From the NCBI GenBank assembly GCA_911728455.2, contig OU452227.1, positions 13,098,110-13,162,109 on the forward strand: a stretch of DNA of 64,000 bases. The letters are read 5' to 3'. The stretch comes from Marthasterias glacialis. Taxonomy: Eukaryota; Echinodermata; Asteroidea; Forcipulatida; Asteriidae. The translations under genes were made by a program, and so were the position numbers. The notes under the pieces are model-generated. The model was not told the DNA's origin, did not search any database, and saw only the letters and a program-made list of their open reading frames with translations. Below, piece after piece: positions 1 through 10,006 of the stretch (its first letter is position 1; each line of letters starts with the position of its first letter).

Positions 1-75
1 TAACTAATTCATCGCTTAACGAAAGTAAAATCGACTGTTTTCGAAGCATGTCAACATTGTCGCGCAATTGGTCTA
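1..75 (-). mobile_element. Terminal fragment of a TIR DNA element (family R1)
   Basis: The sequence ending in GCGCAATTGGTCTA is the reverse complement of the start of the element at 45832-46630 and resembles the start at 51344. It includes the subterminal stretch with TCGACTGTTTTCGAA and CTTTCGTTAA. The rest of the element lies outside the window. No coding part is seen. Confidence 0.7.
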
Positions 76-781
76 TTGCGCACACCATCAATGTAAACAA
101 ATTTGAGAATAATAATGACCGTCCGTAAACAATCTTTCTATCACTCGTTTATCAACTTTTTTCTCATTATACCCCCAGAAGGGTTAGTGTTCCCGCCACT
201 TCTCAGTCACACCTTAGATGTGTTACACTATCGGACGGGTGATGTTAAAAATCGTTGATCTATTTTGTCATTTATATGAGTCTTCAAGGTTGTTCTTCTT
301 AGAAAAGCAATGCCTTTCTTCAGTCAGAATCCCACCGGGTGCCGCCTATACAGTAAAAAAAAAAAAAAAAAATACACGAGTGCTCATGCGTCTTGGTGGG
401 TATCATCACCTTCAAAATAAATAGTCTCATCTTTTGCAGACTCCGTTATTTTGATACCAAAAATTAAATCATAGCAAGGAGTGGTCAGGCCTTCGGGTTG
501 CAGGTGCGGTGGCCCAGTACGCATGCCGTCCATGTGCGTCGTCAGACCGAAGGAAAAATGGATGACCTTGCAAATTCTCCATGCCTTTTCCTCTTATAAA
601 TTCTGGTTTTTTGCTACAGTTTAGACGGGTAAACTACTACAAAAAGTGCGATGGTAAGTTTAGAGTTGTCTGTCTTTAGAATTATAGTGTTGAAAGTTAT
701 TTTCATGTGCATAATTTTGATACATTTGGTGATGTTTTTAGCACGGGGCGGCAAGTTTAAAACCACATGTGCTGACCACAT
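76..781. other. Intergenic stretch without a recognised gene
   Basis: Only short chance open frames occur here. There is a 17-base A run at about 354-370. A fairly GC-rich patch at about 485-545 has no recognisable content. The right edge is the insertion point of the Ngaro-like element. Confidence 0.6.
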
Positions 782-1381
782 CACATTTTATCATTCAGTG
801 ATCAAATGCCTTATTCTTAGCTTTAGTACATGTTTAATTGTTCTTCTTACCTTGTACATGTGTTCTGTGCAATACATGTACATTTAGGTTAACAGTTGCA
901 CACAGTGCAGAAACCGAACCATGGTAATTTCCATCACCTACATGTACTTGTGACAAACTGAGGATCCTGTTTATTGGATAATAGCCAAGTTTAGTAAACT
1001 GTTGACCAGTCATAGAGTGGATCAGTAAATCATTTGCATAAGCAGTTCATGGCAGTGGGAGGGGTTGACCTACATTGATGCTGTACACAATTCTTATGCA
1101 AAACATTTAACACATAAAATCCCATTGACATTTTCGTGACAAACAAGGATCCAAGCTCCACTCCGTTCAACCAATCAGATCCTGGTTTTTTGACCAATCA
1201 GGGGTTAGTGGCAGTTTGTCCTGATTGGCTCTTTTAATAACCAATGGGAGGAAGGTTTCAACTTGCAGCCAATCAGCATCTTATCCTATGTCATTTCTGT
1301 TCTTGGTAAGAAATTTGTTTCACTTTGTCACAGCTATTCAAGGAGATCACATCTGTATGTGACCTCAATGGTGTTTAATCA
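782..1381 (+). repeat. A1 copy of the split direct repeat
   Basis: This stretch matches 5848-6447 along its full 600 bases. It holds several CCAAT/ATTGG-type boxes between about 1168 and 1280 (CCAATCAGATCC, TGATTGGCTC, AACCAATGGGAGG). Such boxes are common in promoters, so A may carry the element's promoter; that is inference. The left edge is set by where the similarity to the B1/A2 junction stops. Confidence 0.85.
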
Positions 1382-1723
1382 TAGTATGTGAGCTGCATGA
1401 TGATTTAATCAGTCAACACATCAGGAACTTTTATTGGGAGCTATCTGTGTGAATATAAATAATAACTCTGTGATCTGTGTGATGTTTAAACTTTCTGCTT
1501 AACCTGTGGCTGATCTAGACTAGCTTAGACTTGCGGTTTCTAACATTTGGAACTTAAACTTGCAGTGAGCGGTGTCAATGTTGCAACATATCACGAGCCC
1601 ATTTAGTTGGCTTGTATCATTATCCATCATCGGACTAACACTAGTAACAGTTTGGTATTGTGCATAGCAACATTTTCATTTGCGACGAACATGTAACTGT
1701 TGAGTGTTGGCCAACTACATTAA

Positions 1724-2956
1724 TTGTTAGCAATGCCTCGACCCAAAAGGCAGGCAAAGCGGCCTGCTCGTCTGTTGGATGCTGGAGGGATGACGGAGCA
1801 ACCTGCAGCTAAAAATCAGAGGCTACATGTAGGCATACATCCGGATCAAGGACAAGGGATGGCTGCTGGTATTGGTAGTAGGCCTATGGCTACTACTAGT
1901 ACTGCTATGGGTGCTTTGGGTAATGTAGCAACTAGACCCAGTAGTATTAGAGCTAACGTTAGTACTAGTCATGCTAGTACTAGTACTAGTAGTAGTACTA
2001 CTTCTACTACTAGTACTAGTAGTGATTTTCAAAATTGTAATGTTGAAGCTGTTAACAGTAATTTGGGGTCGGCCAGTGAGGCTGTCAACTTGGTAAATAG
2101 TAATACTGATGTTCAGTCTTGCTTATCATTCCCTTCTCGACTAAATCAGCCACAACCAATCCCAAGAGTGGGTGAGTTTACTCCCTTGGGTCTAAATGTT
2201 CCATTATCCCTAAAGAAAAAAATTTGGAATGGGACATTTGTTGATCTTGCTTTGCTGCTGCAAGACAGTTCATCTGCAATTTTGGCTAGGGCAGAGTCGT
2301 CTTCTGAATTTTCATTTGCGCTAGAGGGTTCAAGAATGGTAGTGCGTCCTACAGCTGGACAACATAAGAAAATTGATTCCATTGATAAGTGGTCATCTGC
2401 CTTTCACACTTACATGGCCATTTATTCTGTTAAACACCCCACATGTTTTCCAGAATTGCTTAAGTATGCAGAAACGGTGCGTTTGGCAGCAGTTCAGTTC
2501 CCAGGACTGGGCTGGCGCCATTACGATGAGCAGTTTCGTTTAATGCAGGAGGTAAATCCTTCACGTAGTTGGGGGGCCATTGATACCGAATTATGGGTCA
2601 CGGTTGCAGCTGCACCCGTGATATCTGTAGTTCAAGCTAGCGGTTCAGCCAATCAAGGGTTTAAAAGCCAAAAGGTGGGCTTCTGTTTTGGCTTCAATGG
2701 GCCTCGAGGTTGCCATTTCAAGGCATGTAGATTTATGCATAAATGCAGCAAGTGTTTTGCGTTTGGTCATGGGGCTATGCTATGTCGAAATGGAAATAAG
2801 GCAGATAGTGCAAACTATAAGCCTATGCGGAAATTTGGCAAAAATGATGGGTCCAGGGCTTTGGATAAATCCTCCTTGGCATTGAATGCTGTGTCACAAC
2901 CTGGTAGTTCAGCCCCAAATGGTCAGCACAATTTTCGTGCTTCCAACACCCGTTAA
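1724..2956 (+). CDS. ORF1, gag-like zinc-finger protein of the Ngaro-like element
   Basis: A 410-residue open frame. The N terminus is rich in Lys and Arg (MPRPKRQAKRPAR). It is followed by a long Ser/Thr-rich low-complexity tract (roughly residues 70-105). The middle (about 150-300) is a globular domain shared with the decayed relative at 11.3-11.8 kb; shared landmarks are SAFHT, ELLKY, FPGL and YDEQFR. Near residues 320-355 lies a zinc-binding block: C-x8-C-x4-C-x3-H followed by C-x2-C-x4-H-x4-C. This is the usual place for a nucleic-acid-binding knuckle at the end of a gag-like protein. ORF2 overlaps its last roughly 70 bases in another frame. A second Met, three codons in (1733), is an equally possible start. 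Confidence 0.75.
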   Translation: MLAMPRPKRQAKRPARLLDAGGMTEQPAAKNQRLHVGIHPDQGQGMAAGIGSRPMATTSTAMGALGNVATRPSSIRANVSTSHASTSTSSSTTSTTSTSSDFQNCNVEAVNSNLGSASEAVNLVNSNTDVQSCLSFPSRLNQPQPIPRVGEFTPLGLNVPLSLKKKIWNGTFVDLALLLQDSSSAILARAESSSEFSFALEGSRMVVRPTAGQHKKIDSIDKWSSAFHTYMAIYSVKHPTCFPELLKYAETVRLAAVQFPGLGWRHYDEQFRLMQEVNPSRSWGAIDTELWVTVAAAPVISVVQASGSANQGFKSQKVGFCFGFNGPRGCHFKACRFMHKCSKCFAFGHGAMLCRNGNKADSANYKPMRKFGKNDGSRALDKSSLALNAVSQPGSSAPNGQHNFRASNTR

Positions 2957-5039
2957 TACTAGATTGCTAGTAAAATGGTTATTCAATTATCCCAATCAAA
3001 AAGATGCTGTTATTTTAAGAAGTGGATTTACGAAGGGTTTTTCACTTGGCTATGAAGGTCCTCGTGTTTGCCGGGATTCAGGTTGCCTAGTCTCGGCAAC
3101 TCATATGCCAAATGTAGTTACGGACAAATTAGCTAAAGAAAAAGAATTGGGTCGGATTGCAGGTCCTTTTGTAAAACGTCCTTTTTCTAAATTGCAATGT
3201 TCACCCATTGGTTTAGTGCCCAAGCAGGTGCCTGGTTCTTATAGGTTAATTCATCACTTGTCTTTTCCACATGGTAACTCAGTTAATGATCATATTGACA
3301 AAAACAAATGTAAAGTGCATTATGCCTCTTTTGATAAAGCAGTCAATTTAGCAGTAGGCGCAGGGCAGGGTGCTTGGTTAGCAAAATCAGACATAAAATC
3401 GGCATTTCGGCTACTACCAGTATCACCCATGGACTACGAACTGTTGGGCTTTAAGTTTGAAGGAAAATTTTATTTTGACAAGTGTTTACCTATGGGCTGC
3501 TCAATGTCATGTGCTTTGTTTGAAAAATTTAGTACATTCTTGGAATTTAGGGTTAAGTTCATGGCACAGTCTTCACTGGTTACTCATTATTTGGATGATT
3601 TCTTATTTATTGGCCCTACAAAGTCCTCATGTTCAGCTCTACTTGATACCTTTTCAGCCTTATGTGAGGAACTTGGTGTGCCATTGGCACATGAGAAAAC
3701 AGAGGGGCCAACACAAGTTATAACTTTTCTAGGCTTAGAAATTGACACTCTATGTAGACAAGTAAAGGTACCAGCAGTTAAAGTTCAGAAAAGCTGTGTC
3801 CAGATTTATCAGGCATTGTGTAAAAATAAAATGTCACTAGTAGAGGTTCAGTCTTTGGTGGGCTCATTAAATTTCTTATGTAAAGCAATTGCTCCGGGCA
3901 GAGCCTTTCTCGGCCGTCTGATTGCCCTTACTCGTGGGCTTACACGGCCCAACCATAAAGTGCGTATCACAAAAGGGGCACGACTTGATTTGCTCATGTG
4001 GTTAGAATTTTTGTCTCATTTTAATGGAGTGTCTATATTTATGGACCAAGAGTGGGCGTCAAACAACTCTTTGGAGTTGTTTACTGATGCAGCAGCAAGC
4101 ATTGGCTTTGGAGCCTACTTTCAAGGCAAATGGGTACAGGGCAGATGGCCATCAGATGTTATTAGCAATCCACCCTCTATTGCAATTTTAGAATTTTATC
4201 CACTGGTAGTTGCTGTCAAGACTTGGGGTCATCTCTTAAGAAACCGAAAAGTGCGATTTTTTACGGATAACTCTGCTGTGGTACACATAGTTAACAAGCA
4301 ATCATCTCACTGCCCCCATATTATGCATCTGTTGCGGATATTTGTGCTTGACTGTTTGACTTATAACCTGTTATTTAAGGCTATACATGTGCCAGGCTCG
4401 CATAATGATAGGGCTGATGCTTTGTCCCGTTTTCAGATGAAGCGTTTTTTCACGGTAGCCCCCCCTGGCAGAGACAACCATGACGCCTCTACCAGTACTT
4501 CCACAAGTGTGGTAAAAGGTCCTGTCTGGATCATTGGTGATTCGATTGTGAAGTGGGCCAAGCAGTCACTTGACCTTGCAATTCCAGTCTTCTGGAATGG
4601 TCGAGGTGGGGCTTCAATCAATGATTTTCCTCAACTGGTGGCTGGAATATCAGGTGTGCCTCCCTCCATTATTATTGTTCATGTTGGAACCAATGATTTG
4701 GTTCCAATGGACTCCTTCTGTTTGCGACAGCGTATTGTTTTATTTCTAACTGAATGTAAAATGCGGTTCCCTGGTGCAATGATAGTTTGGTCTGACATTT
4801 TACCTCGAGTGTTTTACTTCGGTGCTGGGGCACAAGCTTCTATGGAAAGAAAGCGACTATCCATTAATAAGTGGGCACGAGTAAAAAGTCATAAGTGGGG
4901 GGGTCATGTTCTGCACCATCCGCAGTTCCACTGGACAGCAACCCCCCTTTTTCGATTTGATGGGGTACACCTGTCTCAGGAGGGAAATAATCTCTTCAGG
5001 TATAATTTGTTGTCTTGCATTCGGTCTTTTATGGGTTAG
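2886..5039 (+). CDS. ORF2, reverse transcriptase - RNase H - SGNH hydrolase of the Ngaro-like element
   Basis: A 717-residue open frame. Reverse transcriptase covers roughly residues 80-330, with PIGLVPK, YRLIHHLSFP, the LAKSDIKSAFR motif and the catalytic YLDDFLFIG near residue 235. RNase H covers about 395-510: LFTDAA, then FTDNSAVVHIVNK and the terminal HNDRADALSR. A separate domain follows, about 540-717, with all four SGNH/GDSL hydrolase signatures: GDSIV near 551 (Ser), GRGG near 572 (Gly), GTND near 600 (Asn) and DGVHLS near 692 (Asp and His). Hydrolase domains are reported in some Ngaro-type elements; their role is unknown. The frame overlaps ORF1, so the true start may lie elsewhere in the overlap. 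Confidence 0.85.
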   Translation: MLCHNLVVQPQMVSTIFVLPTPVNTRLLVKWLFNYPNQKDAVILRSGFTKGFSLGYEGPRVCRDSGCLVSATHMPNVVTDKLAKEKELGRIAGPFVKRPFSKLQCSPIGLVPKQVPGSYRLIHHLSFPHGNSVNDHIDKNKCKVHYASFDKAVNLAVGAGQGAWLAKSDIKSAFRLLPVSPMDYELLGFKFEGKFYFDKCLPMGCSMSCALFEKFSTFLEFRVKFMAQSSLVTHYLDDFLFIGPTKSSCSALLDTFSALCEELGVPLAHEKTEGPTQVITFLGLEIDTLCRQVKVPAVKVQKSCVQIYQALCKNKMSLVEVQSLVGSLNFLCKAIAPGRAFLGRLIALTRGLTRPNHKVRITKGARLDLLMWLEFLSHFNGVSIFMDQEWASNNSLELFTDAAASIGFGAYFQGKWVQGRWPSDVISNPPSIAILEFYPLVVAVKTWGHLLRNRKVRFFTDNSAVVHIVNKQSSHCPHIMHLLRIFVLDCLTYNLLFKAIHVPGSHNDRADALSRFQMKRFFTVAPPGRDNHDASTSTSTSVVKGPVWIIGDSIVKWAKQSLDLAIPVFWNGRGGASINDFPQLVAGISGVPPSIIIVHVGTNDLVPMDSFCLRQRIVLFLTECKMRFPGAMIVWSDILPRVFYFGAGAQASMERKRLSINKWARVKSHKWGGHVLHHPQFHWTATPLFRFDGVHLSQEGNNLFRYNLLSCIRSFMG

Positions 5040-5112
5040 TGTTTTTTTTGTTTTTTTTGTTTTTGTTTTGCTCTTGTGGCTGGTCTTTCCCTTGGGCCGC
5101 ACTTCGCGCGTA

Positions 5113-5848
5113 TGGCGTTTTGGGGGCGGGAAATTTATCAAACACAGGATCAATTTTGATGGTTGTATCATAATGGCCATTTTGTTTAGGTAATTTAACC
5201 CAATTTTACTTGTAGGTATTAAATACATGTACTGGTCAGGTAACTATAAGTTTACAGTAATAGGCTTAGTAATACCACTGGCGCCCTGTGATGTTTACCA
5301 GGGGTCATTCCGACCGTAAGTATAAACGGTGGGCCTTTCTGGGTTTATATTGTGTAAAAAATTGTATTTTTGTGGTTTATCATTACAGGTGTTTTGAATT
5401 GATATTGAAAGAATTTCTTCCTTCAATGTTTTGTTGGCATGGTTTGCCAAAATTCTGTAACACACGTTTACACGTGTGTAGTTAATTCTTGAGGACTGTA
5501 GGCCTACATGGCCTCATAGGGCTGGGTTTGGTTTGCTCAGCATGTTCATGTAGTTTGACATTTTGTCAAGTTTCTACATGTGTGTTTGAATGGGTCTGGT
5601 GTGCCCAATTTTCAAATGGGTCTGGTGTGCCCAATTTTTGGCTGGGTCGGGTGTGCCCAGGGGGTCTGGTGTGCCCCACTTGAGTTCTTAAAATTATTTG
5701 CCAGTTTGCCCTGAATATAAAATAAACATTGGTATCTGGTAAAATAAAATAAAAATTTTCTGGCTGAATCACAAATAAATTCAAGCTGTGGCATTATGTC
5801 ACGAAACAGAATAATCTTGTCTCCTGTGTCCTTTAGTCTAAGAATAAC
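5113..5848 (+). repeat. B1 copy of the split direct repeat
   Basis: It is collinear with B2 at 6481-7216 (736 bases). The only difference I noticed is near its first bases. It contains three copies of GGGTCTGGTGTGCCC plus a GGGTCGGGTGTGCCC variant within about 5590-5676, and an AT-rich stretch afterwards. It abuts A2 with no spacer. The short open frames inside are identical in B1 and B2 and look incidental. Confidence 0.85.
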
Positions 5849-6447
5849 ACATTTTATCATTCAGTGATCAAATGCCTTATTCTTAGCTTTAGTACATGTT
5901 TAATTGTTCTTCTTACCTTGTACATGTGTTCTGTGCAATACATGTACATTTAGGTTAACAGTTGCACACAGTGCAGAAACCGAACCATGGTAATTTCCAT
6001 CACCTACATGTACTTGTGACAAACTGAGGATCCTGTTTATTGGATAATAGCCAAGTTTAGTAAACTGTTGACCAGTCATAGAGTGGATCAGTAAATCATT
6101 TGCATAAGCAGTTCATGGCAGTGGGAGGGGTTGACCTACATTGATGCTGTACACAATTCTTATGCAAAACATTTAACACATAAAATCCCATTGACATTTT
6201 CGTGACAAACAAGGATCCAAGCTCCACTCCGTTCAACCAATCAGATCCTGGTTTTTTGACCAATCAGGGGTTAGTGGCAGTTTGTCCTGATTGGCTCTTT
6301 TAATAACCAATGGGAGGAAGGTTTCAACTTGCAGCCAATCAGCATCTTATCCTATGTCATTTCTGTTCTTGGTAAGAAATTTGTTTCACTTTGTCACAGC
6401 TATTCAAGGAGATCACATCTGTATGTGACCTCAATGGTGTTTAATCA
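5848..6447 (+). repeat. A2 copy of the split direct repeat
   Basis: Full-length match to A1, starting at the base where B1 ends. In the split-repeat model the contiguous B1A2 unit is the template that restores both element ends. Confidence 0.85.
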
Positions 6448-6480
6448 CCCACCTCCATCCCCATCTCCTCCTTTCACTTT

Positions 6481-7216
6481 TGGCATTTTGGGGGCGGGAA
6501 ATTTATCAAACACAGGATCAATTTTGATGGTTGTATCATAATGGCCATTTTGTTTAGGTAATTTAACCCAATTTTACTTGTAGGTATTAAATACATGTAC
6601 TGGTCAGGTAACTATAAGTTTACAGTAATAGGCTTAGTAATACCACTGGCGCCCTGTGATGTTTACCAGGGGTCATTCCGACCGTAAGTATAAACGGTGG
6701 GCCTTTCTGGGTTTATATTGTGTAAAAAATTGTATTTTTGTGGTTTATCATTACAGGTGTTTTGAATTGATATTGAAAGAATTTCTTCCTTCAATGTTTT
6801 GTTGGCATGGTTTGCCAAAATTCTGTAACACACGTTTACACGTGTGTAGTTAATTCTTGAGGACTGTAGGCCTACATGGCCTCATAGGGCTGGGTTTGGT
6901 TTGCTCAGCATGTTCATGTAGTTTGACATTTTGTCAAGTTTCTACATGTGTGTTTGAATGGGTCTGGTGTGCCCAATTTTCAAATGGGTCTGGTGTGCCC
7001 AATTTTTGGCTGGGTCGGGTGTGCCCAGGGGGTCTGGTGTGCCCCACTTGAGTTCTTAAAATTATTTGCCAGTTTGCCCTGAATATAAAATAAACATTGG
7101 TATCTGGTAAAATAAAATAAAAATTTTCTGGCTGAATCACAAATAAATTCAAGCTGTGGCATTATGTCACGAAACAGAATAATCTTGTCTCCTGTGTCCT
7201 TTAGTCTAAGAATAAC
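6481..7216 (+). repeat. B2 copy of the split direct repeat, right end of the element
   Basis: It ends at TCTAAGAATAAC, exactly as B1 does. The sequence then changes to unrelated flank (GGTATTATACC). A 33-base pyrimidine-rich spacer (6448-6480) separates it from A2. Confidence 0.85.
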
Positions 7217-7429
7217 GGTATTATACCGATGCCATTGTTGGAAATTGGAGACAGAATTTTACTAAAGATTGTTGTCTCATTTTTCTGAGAAGTTTAACCC
7301 TTCCTCTTTGATATAACAAGAACAGAATGCTGTTCCCCCGTGAAATCTTCGACTTGAGCACCCCCCCCCCTCCCAAAAAAAAAAATCAACTTAAGAAAAA
7401 TTCACGGACGCCTGCCGTTTTTGTAACGT

Positions 7430-7591
7430 GTGAGGGCGCTGCCAACTGAATTACCACTTCGGTGTTTTTTCGTCTGCTCGCACTTCGACAATCTCAAGAA
7501 GTTTTCATACTAAGGGCCAAACGTATGGCGGAAATTCTGTGGGAGGAACAAATTTTAATCAAATATTGAGCGACTAGACAACTACTGACAG
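7430..7591 (+). other. Possible first exon or promoter-proximal block, unproven
   Basis: The AT-rich flank gives way to GAGGGCGCTGCC. An ATG in good context (GTATGGCGG, near 7524) starts a very short frame. A consensus-like donor, CAG then GTGAGAGG, follows at 7591/7592. It is arranged like the block ending at 50554. No partner exon can be assigned from sequence alone. Confidence 0.2.
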
Positions 7592-7667
7592 GTGAGAGGA
7601 TGTTTGACTAATGTTAGTTTTTTTTTTTTACTTAAAACACAGTTTTTATTTCCAAGTAGCCTAATTA

Positions 7668-8072
7668 TTAACCCTAACAGTCCCTATTCCATCAAACTCC
7701 AACAGCAGGTTTTGTTAGGTTGTGTTGGACTGGGTAACTGTGTGAGTAAACTGATCATGCCAGGCCTCGATCTTAAGAAAAACGGGGGCAGGCTTTTGCT
7801 GGCCAAATCAGAGAAATTGTACAAGGGCATGCTGGCCAAGTTGGTAGTGACAGTGCAATTTTTCTGAAGGGCACGCTGGCCAACTTGACAAGGGCATGAG
7901 GCCAATAACCTCGGTGGCCTCGGTTAAGATCAAGGCTTGCATGCTTTACATGGGTTCAGGCATACCACCATAATCAGAGTACCGTGGTTTGGGTGTTGAG
8001 TTACCATATGGTGTTGGAATTTGTTAGAGTGGGGAAGGATCCTAGTAAATTACTCTGGGAAGTTAGGGTTAA
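7668..8072. mobile_element. Small inverted-repeat element (TTAACCCTAAC ends) carrying a nested MITE
   Basis: The ends TTAACCCTAAC and GTTAGGGTTAA are perfect 11-base inverted repeats. The interior has the phrase CATCAAACTCCAACA, which recurs in the repeats near 54.2-54.8 kb and 55.6-55.8 kb, so these are one family. About 180 bases in the middle are a second element, described separately. Confidence 0.6.
7757..7943 (+). mobile_element. MITE of about 185 bp, copy 1
   Basis: Its ends form a 20-base imperfect inverted repeat (AGGCCTCGATCTTAA against TTAAGATCAAGGCTT). The body repeats the phrase GGCATGCTGGCCAA. A copy in the opposite orientation is at 43993-44176. Two copies in different surroundings define the boundaries. 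Confidence 0.7.
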
Positions 8073-8198
8073 TTCAAGTTTTCTAATATTTGAGGTCAAA
8101 TGCAGCATCTAACGTGCGTTGTAGCTTTTTTGACCTCTGCCCATTCCTGTACTAAATGCACATAGTGTCGTCATACGCATAAGGTCTAGTAATAGTAT

Positions 8199-8388
8199 AC
8201 ACATATGGACTGGCAATGAGGGAAATAGTGCACGTCTATGCAACATGAGGGCCTGTGAGTGACCAGGAGAGGGTCCTATTTCCCGAGGTCGAAGGCCGAG
8301 GGAAATAGGACCCTCTCCTGGTCACTCACAGGCCCAAGGGGTGCATAGACGTGCACTATTTCCCGAATAATGCCAGTCCATATGTGTT
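8199..8388. repeat. Long near-perfect palindrome (hairpin, arms of about 90 bp)
   Basis: The left arm begins ACACATATGGACTGGCA and the right arm ends with its reverse complement at 8388. The centre is near 8293, at a run that reads TTTCCCGAGGTCGAAGGCC. The arms differ by only a few bases and a short insertion. It abuts the TIR element that starts at 8389, so the two may be parts of one foldback element. Confidence 0.8.
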
Positions 8389-8674
8389 TTATAACACACC
8401 TCAATCCAAAATGTCGGTTAGAAGAGTAAATCGCGGTTTCTTGGCCGGAGATTCTTCTCCATCCGCAGACGCCGTCGTTTTCTTGAGGGCGCTCTTTACC
8501 AGGCAATAGTTTTTGGGTTTTTGAAACTATTTCCCGCTTTATGAACTATTTCCTCCAAATGAAGCGCGTGTGGTGCGTATGGTGCAGATTTCATGCACTA
8601 GGCTATATTAGTTCACCCCACGCGACCGTGTTTCAGCCAATCAGGATAAAGAACCAGGGAGAGGTGTGTTATAA
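8389..8674. mobile_element. Short TIR element with 14-base perfect ends
   Basis: The ends TTATAACACACCTC and GAGGTGTGTTATAA are exact inverted repeats 286 bases apart. The interior shows no gene. The superfamily cannot be set from ends this short. Confidence 0.6.
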
Positions 8675-9004
8675 TCTGATATAGTCCCAGTATTGTAATA
8701 CTGCCGATAATGTCAAATAGCAACAATTGAAATTTTGAAACACTTTATAATAGAGCTAACAGGAACCTTTAACTCAATTAAAACACAACTTTTGAATAAC
8801 AACAACATACTTCTGTTCATCAATCAGTGTACTTTGAATTAATTGTCATCTTGACATACTCTGCATTTTGGAAGTATTTTGTATCTTAATAAAAAAGTCA
8901 AGTTTAGTTGGTTTAATGATTGTACATCCACCTCTGGTCTGGTATGGTTGTGTGTCATCTGTTGGTTTTGGGCTGTGTGGTGTTTTGTTTGTTTCTAAAA
9001 CATC

Positions 9005-9425
9005 AGCAAAATCTTCAAGTTCAACTCCAAACTTGGTGTGTGCATTGGTATTGGGATCCTCCAGAAACCTATTGTTTTTGGACCACCTAGGTCAAACATC
9101 AAGGTCATTATGGCTAAAACAAATTAATTTTTGTCTTAGTGATAAGTTAAGAAGGACTTGACATATCAACTTCAACCTTGGTGTGCGGATTGGTCTTGGG
9201 ATCCCTCAGAAATCTACATAGTTTTTGGACCCACCAGGTCAAATGTCGAGTTCATTATTGCTAAAACAAAAGAATTGTTGTCCGAGCGAAAACTGGAGAA
9301 GAATTTGGACTTGGCATATCAGCTTCAAACTTGGTGTGTGGATTGGTCTTTGCATCCCTCAGAAGTCTACATTTTTTTGGGACTCTCCTACATGTAGGTC
9401 AAATGTCGAGGTCAATATGGCATAA
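9005..9425 (+). repeat. Three-copy tandem repeat, about 145-153 bp unit
   Basis: The phrase CTTGGTGTGxGxATTGG recurs at about 9032, 9177 and 9330. Each copy is followed by CCTCAGAAxTCTAC, TTTTTGGACC and AGGTCAAATGTCGAGGTCA-like segments. The copies differ by about 10-20 percent. An open frame across two copies has no recognisable domain and is probably incidental. Confidence 0.7.
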
Positions 9426-9905
9426 ATAAGAAGTGGTATTTGCACTATCAAAGGGAAACTAAGGTCTAAATTGGTCTTGCTACTTTGGCTGTTGAACTTA
9501 GGAGACATAGTAAGTCAAGGGTCAAATTGATTGTTTCCTCAGAACCAGATAGTGCCATGGACTTTGTTTAAATGGTAAAGTCAGGTCATATGCACGAACC
9601 AGCTTGCGCGGGGTGTTAGTTTTTACCAAACACAACTTTTCTTGTATTTTAATTAAATATTAACTTGTAGGATACATACACTGGATGAATGAAAGGACAA
9701 TCTCATCCCTGGCAAGTTCAGTCCAGCAACCATCCTTAAGCAAACTATTCCAGCCATTTGAAGTCCAACTTTCACTTGATTGTAGGGTGTTTTCCCTGAA
9801 AATCTAGACGATGATGTAATGTCACTTTAACCAATAAAAATAACATATTCTGGGGTCTGGATGAAATAATTTTCTCTGACAAACATTTTGTTGTTGCGTC
9901 TTCAG

Positions 9906-10006
9906 GTATGCCAGTCTTGGGTGAAACCTACCCACCAACAAGTAGACGTCCAAGACCCAAGTATCATCATGCAGTCTGGCTAGAAATCTGTCTTCACTGC
10001 AAGCAG
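9906..10006 (+). other. Exon-like hairpin cassette E1 (copy a)
   Basis: Bounded by GCGTCTTCAG on the left and AAGCAG then GTAGGT on the right, 101 bases. The core CTACCCACCAACAAGTAG can pair over four bases. One frame is open through the cassette and reads TSRRPRPKYHH. A close copy is at 39291-39390. Confidence 0.5.

Larger units (their letters stand above)
782..7216 (+). mobile_element. Ngaro-like (tyrosine-recombinase group) retroelement with split direct repeats
   Basis: The layout is A1 (782-1381), ORFs, B1 (5113-5848) joined directly to A2 (5848-6447), a 33-base gap, then B2 (6481-7216). A1 and A2 are both 600 bases, and B1 and B2 are both 736 bases. Each pair looks essentially identical by eye. 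Split direct repeats of this form, without target duplication, are characteristic of Ngaro and PAT elements of the DIRS order. Parts seen are a gag-like ORF1 and an ORF2 with reverse transcriptase, RNase H and SGNH hydrolase. No tyrosine recombinase part is recognised between ORF2 and B1. The near-identity of the repeat pairs argues for a very recent insertion. The visible ORFs look whole. Without its own recombinase it would depend on a relative for integration. Confidence 0.85.

Noticed and set aside
5288-7152. Identical short frames in B1 and B2 on both strands.
   Set aside because: They are duplicated because the B repeat is duplicated. Their composition follows the non-coding repeat, and no domain is present.
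9158-9397. A 79-codon frame across the 150-bp tandem repeat.
   Set aside because: The frame is open only because the repeat unit length happens to allow it. The copies differ in ways that do not preserve the peptide.
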